Origin: Marchantia polymorpha subsp. ruderalis
Lineage: Eukaryota > Streptophyta > Marchantiopsida > Marchantiales > Marchantiaceae
Direction of reading: 5' to 3'
DNA: 64,000 nucleotides
NCBI GenBank assembly: GCA_037833965.1
Contig: AP031357.1
Span: 14,156,001-14,220,000, forward strand
Positions 24,884 to 35,163 of this stretch are shown piece by piece. A program made the translations under genes and the position numbers. How positions within the stretch are numbered: position 1 is the first letter of the stretch; the number at the start of each line of letters is the position of its first letter. The notes beneath the pieces are model-generated. The model was given only the letters and a program-made list of their open reading frames with translations. It made no database searches and was not told the DNA's origin.

Positions 24884-24921
24884 ATTTGATTCACAAATAG
24901 TTGTCTATTTGTGAATCAAAT
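24884..24921. repeat. Perfect 17-bp hairpin
   Basis: The arms at 24884-24900 and 24905-24921 are exact reverse complements around the loop TTGT. The matching place in copy A of the long repeat has no such structure, so the hairpin arose in copy B after duplication. Confidence 0.9.
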
Positions 24922-27791
24922 TTATACAAAGTTGAATTTTTATCTGAGCCAAACAATAATAATTTACAAATAAAACCAAATTGTCTGGAATACTTTAGTT
25001 TTTAAGATATATTTTTTATATTAAATGAAACAATTCCATGGGTTAACAAAAAAATAATTGAAAAATTTACAAAAATTTATATGAATCAGATAAAAAAAAT
25101 CATCGAATCGTTTTTTATATTGAAAATAAAATCATCTATACTTTATATTGAATTATATTGAAATTGTTACTTGGCAATCATCTAAAAAGGACTGTTTGCT
25201 TTTCACTAAATTTAATAACTTCAATAATTCTGAAATTTATATTAAAATTAAAAAAATTTCTTCAGATTATATTTATCCATCTACTAAATATATTATATGA
25301 AGGAAAAAATTTCAAAACAAAGTAAAACCATCTTTTTTTAAAATATTTATTATTAAAAATTCAATTCTATTTTGAATTTCAATAGTATTTCTGATTTTGA
25401 TTCAGATAATTAAGTTGTTGATTGTTTTAAAAAGATATTATAAAAATAATAAACCAATTCATAAATAATTTTTAAATTACTCAAGTATTTTAAATCAGTT
25501 TTTTTATTTTTTGGAACAAGAAAAAATTCAAATCTTTTAATAAAAATTTGGTAAAAAAGTAGTGAGTGTTATAACTATTTTTATTTCAAAAATAAAATAT
25601 AACAGAAATAAATAAATTTCCAAAATCAATTTATTATGATTTTTGCAACTATTATCAATAAATTAAATTGATAATAAATTTTTTATTCGTAATATTTTAG
25701 TAGAGAATATTCATTAGAAAAAAAATTAGTAAAAACAATTTTGATAATATTTTTTCAATAATCTATGGAAAATATAATATTTTTCATCTCAACAATTGGT
25801 GTCAAATTATCCTCTTTTTATTGAATCTTGCATTTGAATTGCTTCAACAAAAATTATTATTGAAAGAAAGAAAACATTTTGCTGTATAAAAAATTCAATG
25901 AGGCTTTTTTTCAATTTTATATTATCAAAATATGACAAATATAAAAAATTGAATATTTTCTTAACTTTACCATTTATATATATATAAAAAATTCCAATCT
26001 AATCCAAGTATAAAAATGTTAAGTTTAACAATTCAATCAAAATTATTTTTTTTACATTGTAAATATTTTTTTAAAATAAATTTTTTAAATAGGAATTTAC
26101 TAACTTGGAAAAAAATTTCATCTAAATTAGCTATTCTAAGAATGAATATAATAAAATTATTGAAATTAAAAAAATTCAATTTTTTTCTTTTTCTAAAAAC
26201 AGAATTTTGATTTTTTATAAAAAATATTTTAATATAATTCAAGTAATGATAATATTTAAAAAATTCAATTAATTTTTCATGAAATTGAAAAAAATTTCAA
26301 TTTTTTTTCTACTTTTTTTATTCTAAAAATTAAAAAACAAAACTTTTTTAAAAATTTGATTCCGTTAATGAAAATTTAACAACTTTTCTTTCTTTTAATG
26401 AGAAATAATTTAACGTTTTTTCTTCTAGAGTTATTTACTTCTGAAATTCAAAATGATTTTTCAATGAGATTTTTCTGAGCATATCTTTATTATAGAATAA
26501 ATAAAGATAAAGAAAATTTATTTAATCCTTTAGGAAAATAGGCAACTATTGCAAATTTTTTTAAAATACAAAAACTTTAACTTTTATAGATTTCTTACAA
26601 GATCCTGAATTAAATTAAAATAATGATTTATTTTTTATTGGAAAAAAATCTTTAAATAATAATTTATTAAATTTGCGATTATTGAAATTTTTTAGATCTG
26701 CAGTTTATTGAGGGTTTAAATTGATAAATTTATTCAAAAAGTTTTCCAATACTGCATAAAAACTCCAAGTGCAATGTATATCAAATCGTTATTCAATGCA
26801 TTTCTTGTAACACCTTAATATAATCATTATTTGTACATCCCAACACCAAGATGTAATAGAGATCTATACTTTTTAGTTATTTGTGCATTGACACCAGAAT
26901 TGTGTTAACTTTGAGCATGTATAACAAACTTTTGTTACTTTTAGCTCTTTCATGGTCTGCACAAGATGTTATTTTGTTTTGTTTTGCATAAATATAGACA
27001 CCGCCTATCCATCTTTCCTGAAAACATCTTCACTTATCTTTGGCGTGACTTGGTCGACATTCTGCTCATGCTTAAAATCAAACTCTTCTTGTATTGTAAG
27101 TAGAGTTACCTACATCCCTAAAGACAGGTGCAAACTTCATGTAGATTCACTGCTCACAAACTCAATTTCCATAATCTGCTCTAGCAGAAGTTTTACTGCG
27201 GAAAGTAACATTTAAGTAGGATTGACCTCCCCATCAAAGTATTCAATGCGAGCTATGTCTCGCAGCCCAATTTATACACGATAGCAAAAATCCTAAATCT
27301 AAGCCTAACTCTATCTCAGTCAAGTTAACTAGAGTTTAACCCACAACCTGTGTCAATACTAACATGAACATGTTTTTTTCTCTTTGAAATTATTTTTAAT
27401 GAGGTCAAGTTTTTAACCGTGAAAATCTAGCCCTTATTAGGCCTAGACCATTCCCCTAGTGAACATCAAATGTAGTGTGGAAGCCTGAACTTTCCCAATA
27501 TAAAAAATCCTTCTACTTACAAGAAGTAATAGGAATACAAATTACTCTCTTCTTCACATAGATGTGAACATACATAATCTACAACTGTGTGATTAAATAT
27601 AATCTACCATATTTCTAATTCTTTTCAAACTCTCAGAATCGCAGCAACATTTAAGTTCTCACCTTCCCTATGACCACTTCATCGTTGGCAACTTGTCGCG
27701 GAATAAATCTGTTATGTTTGTTGGAAGATATACCCAGTATCAACTCCCTCAATCCTTACGCGTTAGCAATGTGTTTTAGTCATTTATATTG

Positions 27792-27833
27792 ATTCTCTTG
27801 TACTCTAGGTAATGATCTGGAGTACAAGAGAAT
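27792..27833. repeat. 14-bp inverted repeat
   Basis: ATTCTCTTGTACTC at 27792-27805 pairs exactly with 27820-27833 across a 14-base loop. No run of T follows and no adjacent gene is visible, so it is not read as a terminator. Confidence 0.8.
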
Positions 27834-28224
27834 TTGATCTGTTTGTAAAGTCCTAGTTATCTTGTGAACTTGGAACAATCAAGGAATTTTAGTGAATCTT
27901 CATTACTTATGTAGATTTATGTTGATGAGTTAATGCCAAATTAAAAAAAGAGAAAAATCATAGTGAAATCAAAATCAAGTTTGATCAAGTTCATAATGCA
28001 AGCTTCAAGGATAGAGAATCATGGGTAACAAGATGTATCATGGTTGAAAGGAGGCGTGGTATGAGCCGTGACCATTTAGTTGTTTGTTCACCTTTATACT
28101 TATAATGCAGTTGTGTTTCCGACCTTTATTCAACATCTCATTATAGTTAACGGTATTATGACTCTAGAAATCAAGAAGCTTAAGAAGATTAAAAAATTTG
28201 AGGGCAAAGAGAGTCAATTTTTTC

Positions 28225-28820
28225 GGGAGCTGTTTCTTTAAGCTTGGATGCGCTCTGGAGCTGAAACTTTGTGCGAGTCTGTAGTTGACCAGGGTGCACG
28301 AGCCAGCAAATCTCAGACCGAACGCAATTCAGAGCAAGAAGTTGACACGTCTTTGAGGTTTGAGCTTTTTAAGAGGGAAGGGTCAATTCTTGCAGGAGCC
28401 GTAACTTTGGCCAAGAGTGTGAACGGAGGCTAAAATTTCGTGACATTGTGAGGTTGGGTAGAACGCTCTAGCTTGTAAATTTTTAGATAAAATAGAGTTT
28501 CAAAGACAAAGTGAGTCCAATTTTGAGTTTTGAGCTTCGAGTTTCAAGATTTGAGTACAAGAGAGTTGTTTTTTACGGGAGCTATTTCTTTGCGCTTGGA
28601 TGTGCTCTAGAGCTAAAACTTTGTGGAAGTCCGAATTTGAGCAAGGCGCATAAGCTTGCAAAATTTCAGACTTAACGCAATTTGGAGCAAGAAGTTGACA
28701 CATCTTGAAGATTTGAGCTTTTTGAGAAAGGAGGGCCAAATCTTGAAGGAGCTGTAACTTCGGGCTAGAGTGTGCTTTGGACCTGAAACTTTGTGGAAGC
28801 CTAGAGCTGGGTAGGGATCA
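28225..28820. repeat. Degenerate tandem array at the LINE 5' side
   Basis: Related units begin near 28225, 28394, 28578 and 28746, spaced about 168-184 bp. They share GGAGCTGT(A/T)(A/T)CTTT followed by a (G/C)TGGA(G/T)TGTGCT-like segment and CTGAAACTTTGTG. The same motif occurs once inside the solo LTR near 33187-33250. The array lies just upstream of LINE ORF1 and may be its 5' UTR or the remains of an LTR. Confidence 0.65.
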
Positions 28821-28905
28821 CAAGCTTGCAAATTTTGACATTGAAAGCAATTTGGAAGTTGAAGTTTAAACATATTTCAGTCTCAAGTTTTTGAGAAGCA
28901 TTCAC

Positions 28906-29500
28906 ATGATGGCGTCTCAAGACAATTTGATACTCAATCTTCTGCAACCGGTTTTGGAAGAGTTGAGAGTACTTCATGCAGAATTCAAGGTACAAAGTTC
29001 TACTTTAATTGCAGCTCAAAGTTGAAGCTCTCCTAGAAATGTTTTGAGAAGATTATGGTTGATAATTCCGAACATGTAGAGTATATTCAGGAGAAAGTTG
29101 ATTCTCAATTTCCACTCTTGCTACGCCTAGATTGCATGAAGTGGTTGAAAGTCTAGAGATAAAGATGAAATCTTATGCTGAAGCCACCAAATCTGCTCAT
29201 ATATCTTTCTGTCAAGAGCAAGAGATTGAAAAGACTAATTAATTTGTTCGTGGAAAGAATGTGAAAATTTCTGGTCTACCTGAATCTAAGAAGGAAGAGA
29301 TGAAGATTGTGGTCATCAAGTTTTTGGCTTAAACACTTGATGTTCCTAATCTAGATGTGGCTCAAGCTTTTTGCATTGGAATTATATGAACCTAACTTCG
29401 AGCCATCATAGTTAAGTTAAATGACCAAACTCAACGTGATACAACTTTAGCCAACAAAGCCGTTCTCAAAGGACGTAGGATTTGGTTAGATCCCAATCTC
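28906..29500 (+). pseudogene. LINE ORF1 remnant (RRM-like)
   Basis: The reading starts MMASQDNLILNLLQPVLEEL, a helical segment. After a gap with stops it resumes as RGKNVKISGLPESKKEE, the typical opening of the RNA-binding domain in L1-type ORF1 proteins, and ends near LKGRRIWLDPNLP. In living relatives this protein binds the element's RNA as a chaperone. At least four stop codons interrupt it. Confidence 0.7.
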
Positions 29501-29503
29501 CCA

Positions 29504-30295
29504 ATGAGGGTGTTAATGTGGAATATTAGAGTTCTTTCTACAACAAAGTATATGAGTGCTAATCCGATTTGGAAGATGGCAGACATCATCAACATTGTGG
29601 AGACGTGAAAACATGAGAGCAACACTATTAGAGAGATATCAGGGTTTACTTTAGTGGAATCCACTTGGAATAATTAAAGTCAACGAGCAGGAAGAGTCTT
29701 TGGCGGTATTGCTACTTCCATCATATCTCAATTTCTACTCATGATACATCTAGATCAGGATATTGAAGGTTAATATCATTGACTTCGTCTTGGATTGGTT
29801 GGAGGATCTTATAGTTATTTGACTGTTTGTTACTTCGCACCATTGTCCATGCCTATCCACTCCACACACACTTGCAATCGGTGTCAACCATTCCATTGAC
29901 TTATTAGAGATGTTCTCAATTATCAGAGCAAAGGTGAAGTTGTTTTGGTTGGAGATTTCAATGCTCGTGATCCAAGCTGATGATCTCTTGACTTCTCCCT
30001 CCTTTGAAGAACTTGAAGATAGTATGTGGTCTGGAAACTCTTCTCATACTTGTACAAATACTTTGACATAACACTTTCTAACCTTTGGAGCCACATGTAA
30101 TTTGAAAGTTCTCAACGATATCTCTCTCTCTTTCCCAACTCCCTTTCCAATACGTGTTTTTCTTCTACAGGTGTTAGCACTATTGATTATCTTCTATACT
30201 TGGTCACTAATAGCTCTCTTATTTCAAAATTTGATATTCTAGAAACTCATCCAGAATCAGATCATGCACCTCTCATATTTACTCTCTTGTTGTAA
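29504..30295 (+). pseudogene. LINE APE-type endonuclease remnant
   Basis: Motifs appear in the expected order: MWNIRVLSTTK at the N-terminus, GRVFGGIATSI, VGDFNARD, STIDYLLYL and SDHAPLIFTLLL at the end. GDFNA and SDH carry catalytic residues of the apurinic-endonuclease family, which nicks target DNA to prime reverse transcription. Roughly ten in-frame stops lie between them, so it is dead. Confidence 0.85.
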
Positions 30296-32768
30296 AAAAC
30301 AATCACTCTCTCTCCATGACATTTTGTTTTAGCTTATCCCAAGTTTTGTTTAAATCCTAGTAAGAAAGAGCATTACATGTTACATTTTCAAAAACTTTCA
30401 ACCCACACTTCATGAAGCCTTGATACACATAAAGCGAGTGGGCAACTAACAGAGTTGCTCAAAGACAATGCTTCTAAGTTCTTTTTGCGGCACAAGGATC
30501 GAAGAGCTAGGAGCTTTCTTGCAATTGATGGTTTGACTTTGATTGTAAGTAAGTGTGGTGCTTAGTGGTGTTAGAAAGTATACATACAAGTCCTAAGTCG
30601 AAGTAGTTAAAAGAATTATGGGAAATCTAGCTAGTCAGAGAAGGAAAGTAGGATTCACCTTCGGCCGTAGCCTTCGGACCATCGGCGTAGTCATTTTAGA
30701 GTATGCAATAGCCGGGTCTTCGGCGAAGACGACGAAGTTTAATTTGAATTCGCGAAGGGCATGTCAAGGTTTGCACGCGCCGACGGTACCCATTCGTGCG
30801 CGTGAGAGGAATGTTAGGGCATCGAGGTTAAAGGCACGACGAGGACATTCGCGCCGACATTGCGATATTGAGAGAGAGAGTCGAAATCGATTGACCTTGA
30901 TAGCAGGGAAGACGCGATTAGAGATATGGCGCCACCCAAGACGCCCAAGGTGAGGAAATTGGTTCCGCTGTAGATGCCTTATGAGGAGTTACGACCCTAT
31001 AGGCGGAAGCTTATCGAGTTACACCTAGATTTCCTCATATGGAATTGGAATTGCGTGTCGGCAAGCATTTGTAAGGAGATTATGGACAAGAACCGGAACG
31101 AGGGAGAGGATCTCCGCGGCAACCCGATGTTGTGGACAATTGAGCAGTGAACGAGAGTTTTGGGGCCATGCGTAGGAGGAGACGGGGATTACATGTTCGA
31201 GAAGGATAACGTCAAGATAATCCGCGCAGAGGAATTTACTTTCGCACCACTCTTCCAGAACGCAAGGTCGGGGACGAATGGATGGAAAACCGCGGATTAC
31301 AAGGATCCGAAGAGCCGTGCGATTGCATTGGGGATCATGCACATTCTACGACCGCAGCGTACGACTTATGTCACTGCTTGGCAAATCGGCTTCTTTAAGC
31401 GCGTCTTAAAGAGAGTGCAAGTACATTGGGCAAGAATTTTCCATGATCTTATTTGGGTCAATGCGAGTGCACAATGGGAGGGGGGATTGGTTAATCACCT
31501 AACCCCTTACATAGTGAACTTCTACCGAGGAATGGGATTACTCACGAAGGAGGAAGAAAAGCAATTCCCGAAGAAACGGGAGATTTTGGCAATCGAGTCC
31601 AGCGAGGAGACAGAGGAAAAAAACACTGTCCAACCTAAAGTGCCACCTCAGAGGACAGCGCGCAGACCAGTGCAGGTGGATGTCCTTTCGACACGAGAGC
31701 GGAAAGAAAGGCGACTAGCGAAGAGACGGAAGATAATTGCAGACGATGAGGAAGACCAAAGATTGAAGTCGCGGATGGCAGAGACTGAGATAATGAGAAT
31801 CAGGCAGTCAAGAACTCGAGCCAGGCCGAAGAAGAAAGCGAATCGTGAGAGGGTTGTGTCAAATTCTTTGGATAGCAGTGTGGCGAAGACGGATGTAGTA
31901 GCTTTGACGATAGATGAAGAGAAGAAGGATGAGCCTACTCTTCAAGTGTTGGAAGGAGTATCTTTGGCGGTACCAGTTGAAGTTCCAATGGACGTAACAA
32001 TGGAACCTTCGGAGGAGAGGACGGAAACAGCTAGTCTAAGTCTTCCCTCTTCGGAGCAGATGCTTTTTGTGAGGAGTGAGTATGTACCCCAACCGAAGAC
32101 AAGTGAAGAGCTAGTGAAGGAGCTCACGCTAAGTGACGAAATACTTGAACAGATTGTTGCGCATGTTGGAAGGACGATGGGAGACATCACTGATATATTC
32201 CAGCTCCGCCACCTCATGAAGAAGAAGAAGTAAGATCCGAGGTAGAGAAGAAGACTTCGGAGGAGTAACCGAAAGAGTTAGAGGTTGTCTTCCCTGATTT
32301 CTTGTAGGATAATGTAGTACTTTTACTGAAGTACTTGGATAAGAAGAGAGAAAAGTATACTGTGAGGACAGAATCAGGATCCTATGTAGAGTTAGTGAGA
32401 AATAGAATTAAGCTTAAGAGAGCAGTGGCGGTGAAGAGGGAGTGGGATTCTGCAACTGCGATGTCGAAGGAACGAGTTGCAAGCTTGACAGCCGAGTGTG
32501 CGACCACAAGGGCGACATTGCAGGAACACGAATACAATCATCGCCCGAATACGATCTTCTACCTACACTGCGGAAGTGCAACGTGTGGAAGAATTGGTTG
32601 TGGCTGCAGAAAAACGCGATCAATTGCACACCAAAGAGTTAGCTAAGGCGGAAGGACAAAAAAACCGAAGAGGAACGGATAGCCGAAGATCTTCGGGAAC
32701 AGATTGCTGTGACGAATTCGGAGCAAGTAGAACTTCGGAGTAAGGTCGCGGAGCTTACGGATGATCGT

Positions 32769-34034
32769 TGTGGTAACCTAGTTTTACTTTTCTTTCTCGA
32801 AATGAGAAGTTTGAGAGATCTGATATACTTAATACCTCATAAAGTTTTCAATCAGTAACAAATTGATTTAGTTATGATCTTGATTGATAGATCTCGGCAC
32901 GCTCGTTCTACCGAGCTCAAGAACTCTTGAAACGGATAAGGGTTTACTGAGTTATGAAGTGTTTGGTATAGATAGACAAAGGCGCAGAAGGGCCTTCGGC
33001 CAAAGGAACCTCGGACTTCAGTTGTGAGGTACTTCGGACTTTGGACCTCGGCGAGGTACTTTGGCCTTAACGCCTTCGATCTTCAGTCTTCGAACTTCGG
33101 CGAGGTACTTCGGACTTTAGACTTCGGCGAGGAATCTCAGACCTCGGACTTCGGCGGAAAGGTATTTGGACTTCGGTCTTGGATCAAGGATCTTGCGGGA
33201 GCCATAACTTTGCGCTGGAGTGTCGGCTGTAGCTGAAATTTGGTGGGATTGTTGGTCTTAGCCGGCCGCAACGGCAAATTTTTAGCCTCAAAACTTGGAT
33301 CTGGAGCTGATAGAGAAGCTGGCGGCTCAGTGCAGTAGGTTTAGGGTTAGATTTAGGGTTAGGTTTAGGATTAGGTTCAGATTTAGGGTTAGGTTTAGGT
33401 CGCAAGTTAGAGGGAAAAGCAGCTGCCGACTCAACTGCTGTAGGACCTATTCGGAGCTTGCATCAGAGTGAGTGATAGTTTAGGGTTAGTTAGGAATAAA
33501 GTAGTCCAAGGCATTGGCCTTGGGTGTATTTTCTCAATCTAGTTTCTCAGTTTCGGAACTTTGTATTCTCTGCGCGTTTGTGAGTTGAGTGTGTTGATCA
33601 CCGCGTGAGAGGTACTTTGGTTTGTCAAAGATATCGCATCCAAAGTAGTAGCCCCAATTCAAATGTTTTGAAGTAGGGATTGGCTAGTGACAGGCTTTAA
33701 GCAAATACGCAATTGGCAGCTGCCTGCAGATCCTCTGAGTGTACTCCTTGGAAAATTTCCCCCTGAATCTTAGGTTGAGGTCGCGATCGACCTCTGAGTG
33801 TTGCAATTACTTGTTTCAAGTGTGTGTGTGTGTGTGTGTGTGTGTATTACGATACATTGTGTAACCTCCGAGCCGAACACCTGCAGTACTTCTGGAAGTG
33901 ATAGTAGCCTGAGAATTCAAATTCTTCAATAGACTGTTAAGAACGTGACAATTGGTACTCTTTGTGTTGTTTTTGTCCTCGTGGGATCGGATCTTTACCA
34001 TTATGCTCCATTTTGATATTTATCTGTCATTACA
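32769..34034 (+). mobile_element. Solo LTR, 1266 bp
   Basis: It begins TGTGGTAACC and ends GTCATTACA (TG...CA). A perfect 5-bp target duplication, ATCGT, flanks it at 32764-32768 and 34035-34039. Removing the LTR and one duplicate restores the coiled-coil reading frame (ELTDDR|NKEF). No internal retroelement sequence lies beside it, so it is a solo LTR left by recombination between two LTRs. Inside are repeated ACTTCGG/CTTCGGCGAGGTACTT motifs (about 33000-33180), a telomere-like tract and a TG microsatellite (about 33822-33845). Confidence 0.92.
33336..33399. repeat. Interstitial telomere-like tract
   Basis: Consecutive units of TTTAGGGTTAGG/TTTAGGATTAGG type are close variants of the plant telomere repeat TTTAGGG, here mostly with 6-bp and 12-bp spacing. 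It lies inside the solo LTR, so it was probably carried in with the element and not left by a chromosome-end fusion. Confidence 0.8.
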
Positions 34035-35163
34035 ATCGTAACAAGGAGTTCAAACGCGCTGAGGAGCTAATGACGAGTCTGGCGGATGTACTTTGGAAGC
34101 ACTAAGGCAAATTGACGGATTGGGCCAAGAAATTGGCAGATTGTAAAGCAGCTAGATTTTCGGAGGTCAAATATAAAGTAAGTTTTGAAACGGAATGCGG
34201 ACGGTTACATGAGCAGTTGAAGTTAAATGGTGTGCAGTTGGAGCTGTCGCAAGCGAGAGTGGCAAAGGCGGAGACGGCATATCAACAAGTGCAAGACGAG
34301 ACAACCGACGAATTGCGATTGCGTGTTGAGAAGTGCCTACGCGGGTTTGCAATGTGGAAATTGCAAACGGTTAAGTGGCTGAAGTTGGATTCACTGGAGT
34401 GATGTTTGATGAGTACAAAGGCCAGCAGATCCGCGGGGCACAAACAGTTAGTAGAGTTAGTTGATTCTTTCTTTTCGAGATTGAAGGAGGCATGAAAGAA
34501 CATAGAGATAGAGATTGTAAACGTATTGCGTAGGTTAGGAGCCGACAAAAGCTCGGAGGACGCTGTAACCGTTGCGTCGGATGGCACCGCACCTAAAAGT
34601 AATTCGCCTGGGGCGGTTAAGATGCCTAGGAGATCAGAGTGAATAAATAGGCTCAAGGCTCTTTCCTTGGGGGGCTATTCAGTCAATTGGCTTGTCTTGG
34701 CTGTCAATCTATATCCACTCTGTGTGTTTGTGTGCTTGTGTGTCTTGCCACCGTGCATAGTGCGCTCCGATTTGTCGAAGATACCGCATATGGAGCTATG
34801 TATGTCCAGCCTTGATGTTCTGAGTAGCCGGGGGCTATTCGGAATTCGTGGATATTCGGATCAGTGAGCTGGGAATATGCAATTCTGGGAAGTTTCACCC
34901 TGAAATCATAGTGTGAGATCCAAGGCAATTTCCACAAATGTAGATTGGAAAAGTTTCAGGCTGTGTGTGTGTTTATATACTCTGCTCTTCGGACCTTCGG
35001 CTGTAATTGAGCAGTGTTTTCTGGAAATAAAATGCGCCTAAGAAGTAAAACTCGTCAATACACTGTTAATCAGTGACAAATTGTGATTCTTGATGTTGCA
35101 TCTGTCTCCGTCGGAACGAATCTATACCATTATGCTTTATTTTGGTATTTTTTGTTTATCACA

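Larger units (their letters stand above)
21210..25560. repeat. Long direct repeat, copy B
   Basis: The partner of copy A, longer by about 1.3 kb. The extra length includes the minisatellite region (21360-21850), a tandemly doubled segment near 23825-24190 that is single in copy A, and a perfect hairpin at 24884-24921 that copy A lacks. The order of all shared landmarks is conserved. Confidence 0.7.
17472..28200. other. AT-rich gene-free region
   Basis: About 10.7 kb of strongly AT-rich sequence shows no credible gene; open frames are short and low in complexity. It contains the duplicated blocks, minisatellite, microsatellite and hairpins listed separately. Around 26.9-27.7 kb the composition becomes more balanced, but I see no protein motif there. 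Confidence 0.6.
30926..34642 (+). pseudogene. Broken coiled-coil protein ORF of a repeated family
   Basis: The start MAPPKTPKVRKLVPL is followed in the same frame by stops at 30971 and 31148. A 357-codon open stretch (31160-32233) then holds a globular part (HILRPQRTTYVTAWQIGFF, NFYRGMGLLTKEEEKQFP) and a basic/acidic tail (RKERRLAKRRK). After a frame change it continues as a coiled coil (YLDKKREKYTV; RVASLTAECATTRATLQ). The solo LTR at 32769-34034 interrupts it, and it resumes in frame at NKEFKRAEEL and ends after RLRVEKCLRGFAMW and VNVLRRLGADKSSED. I recall similar predicted proteins repeated in liverwort genomes, but have no function or search result. It resembles no standard gag or pol. 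Confidence 0.7.
30591..35163 (+). mobile_element. Inserted element carrying a coiled-coil ORF
   Basis: The 5-bp sequence ACAAG lies on both sides (30586-30590 and 35164-35168), and removing the insert restores the LINE reading frame. The right 0.5 kb (about 34645-35163) resembles the 3' half of the solo LTR at 32769-34034, ending ...TTTATCACA versus ...TGTCATTACA after a shared ACCATTATGCT block. It therefore looks like a diverged LTR. No matching LTR is visible at the left edge, which starts TCCTAAGTCG and not TG. The cargo is one long broken ORF without gag, protease, integrase or reverse transcriptase motifs. Confidence 0.65.

Noticed and set aside
17472-26900. Many short open frames in AT-rich DNA
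   Set aside because: They are rich in F, K, N, I and L, overlap on both strands, and lack motifs or start context.
27792-27833. Transcription terminator hairpin
   Set aside because: Bacterial-type terminators do not apply in a plant nucleus, and no gene or T run is attached.
31942-32217. Minus-strand 91-codon frame, serine-rich
   Set aside because: It is the antisense of the acidic tail of the coiled-coil ORF.
32769-34034. Intron within the coiled-coil ORF (GTAACC...ACAAG)
   Set aside because: Splicing there shifts the frame. TG...CA ends with a perfect ATCGT duplication explain the segment as a solo LTR.
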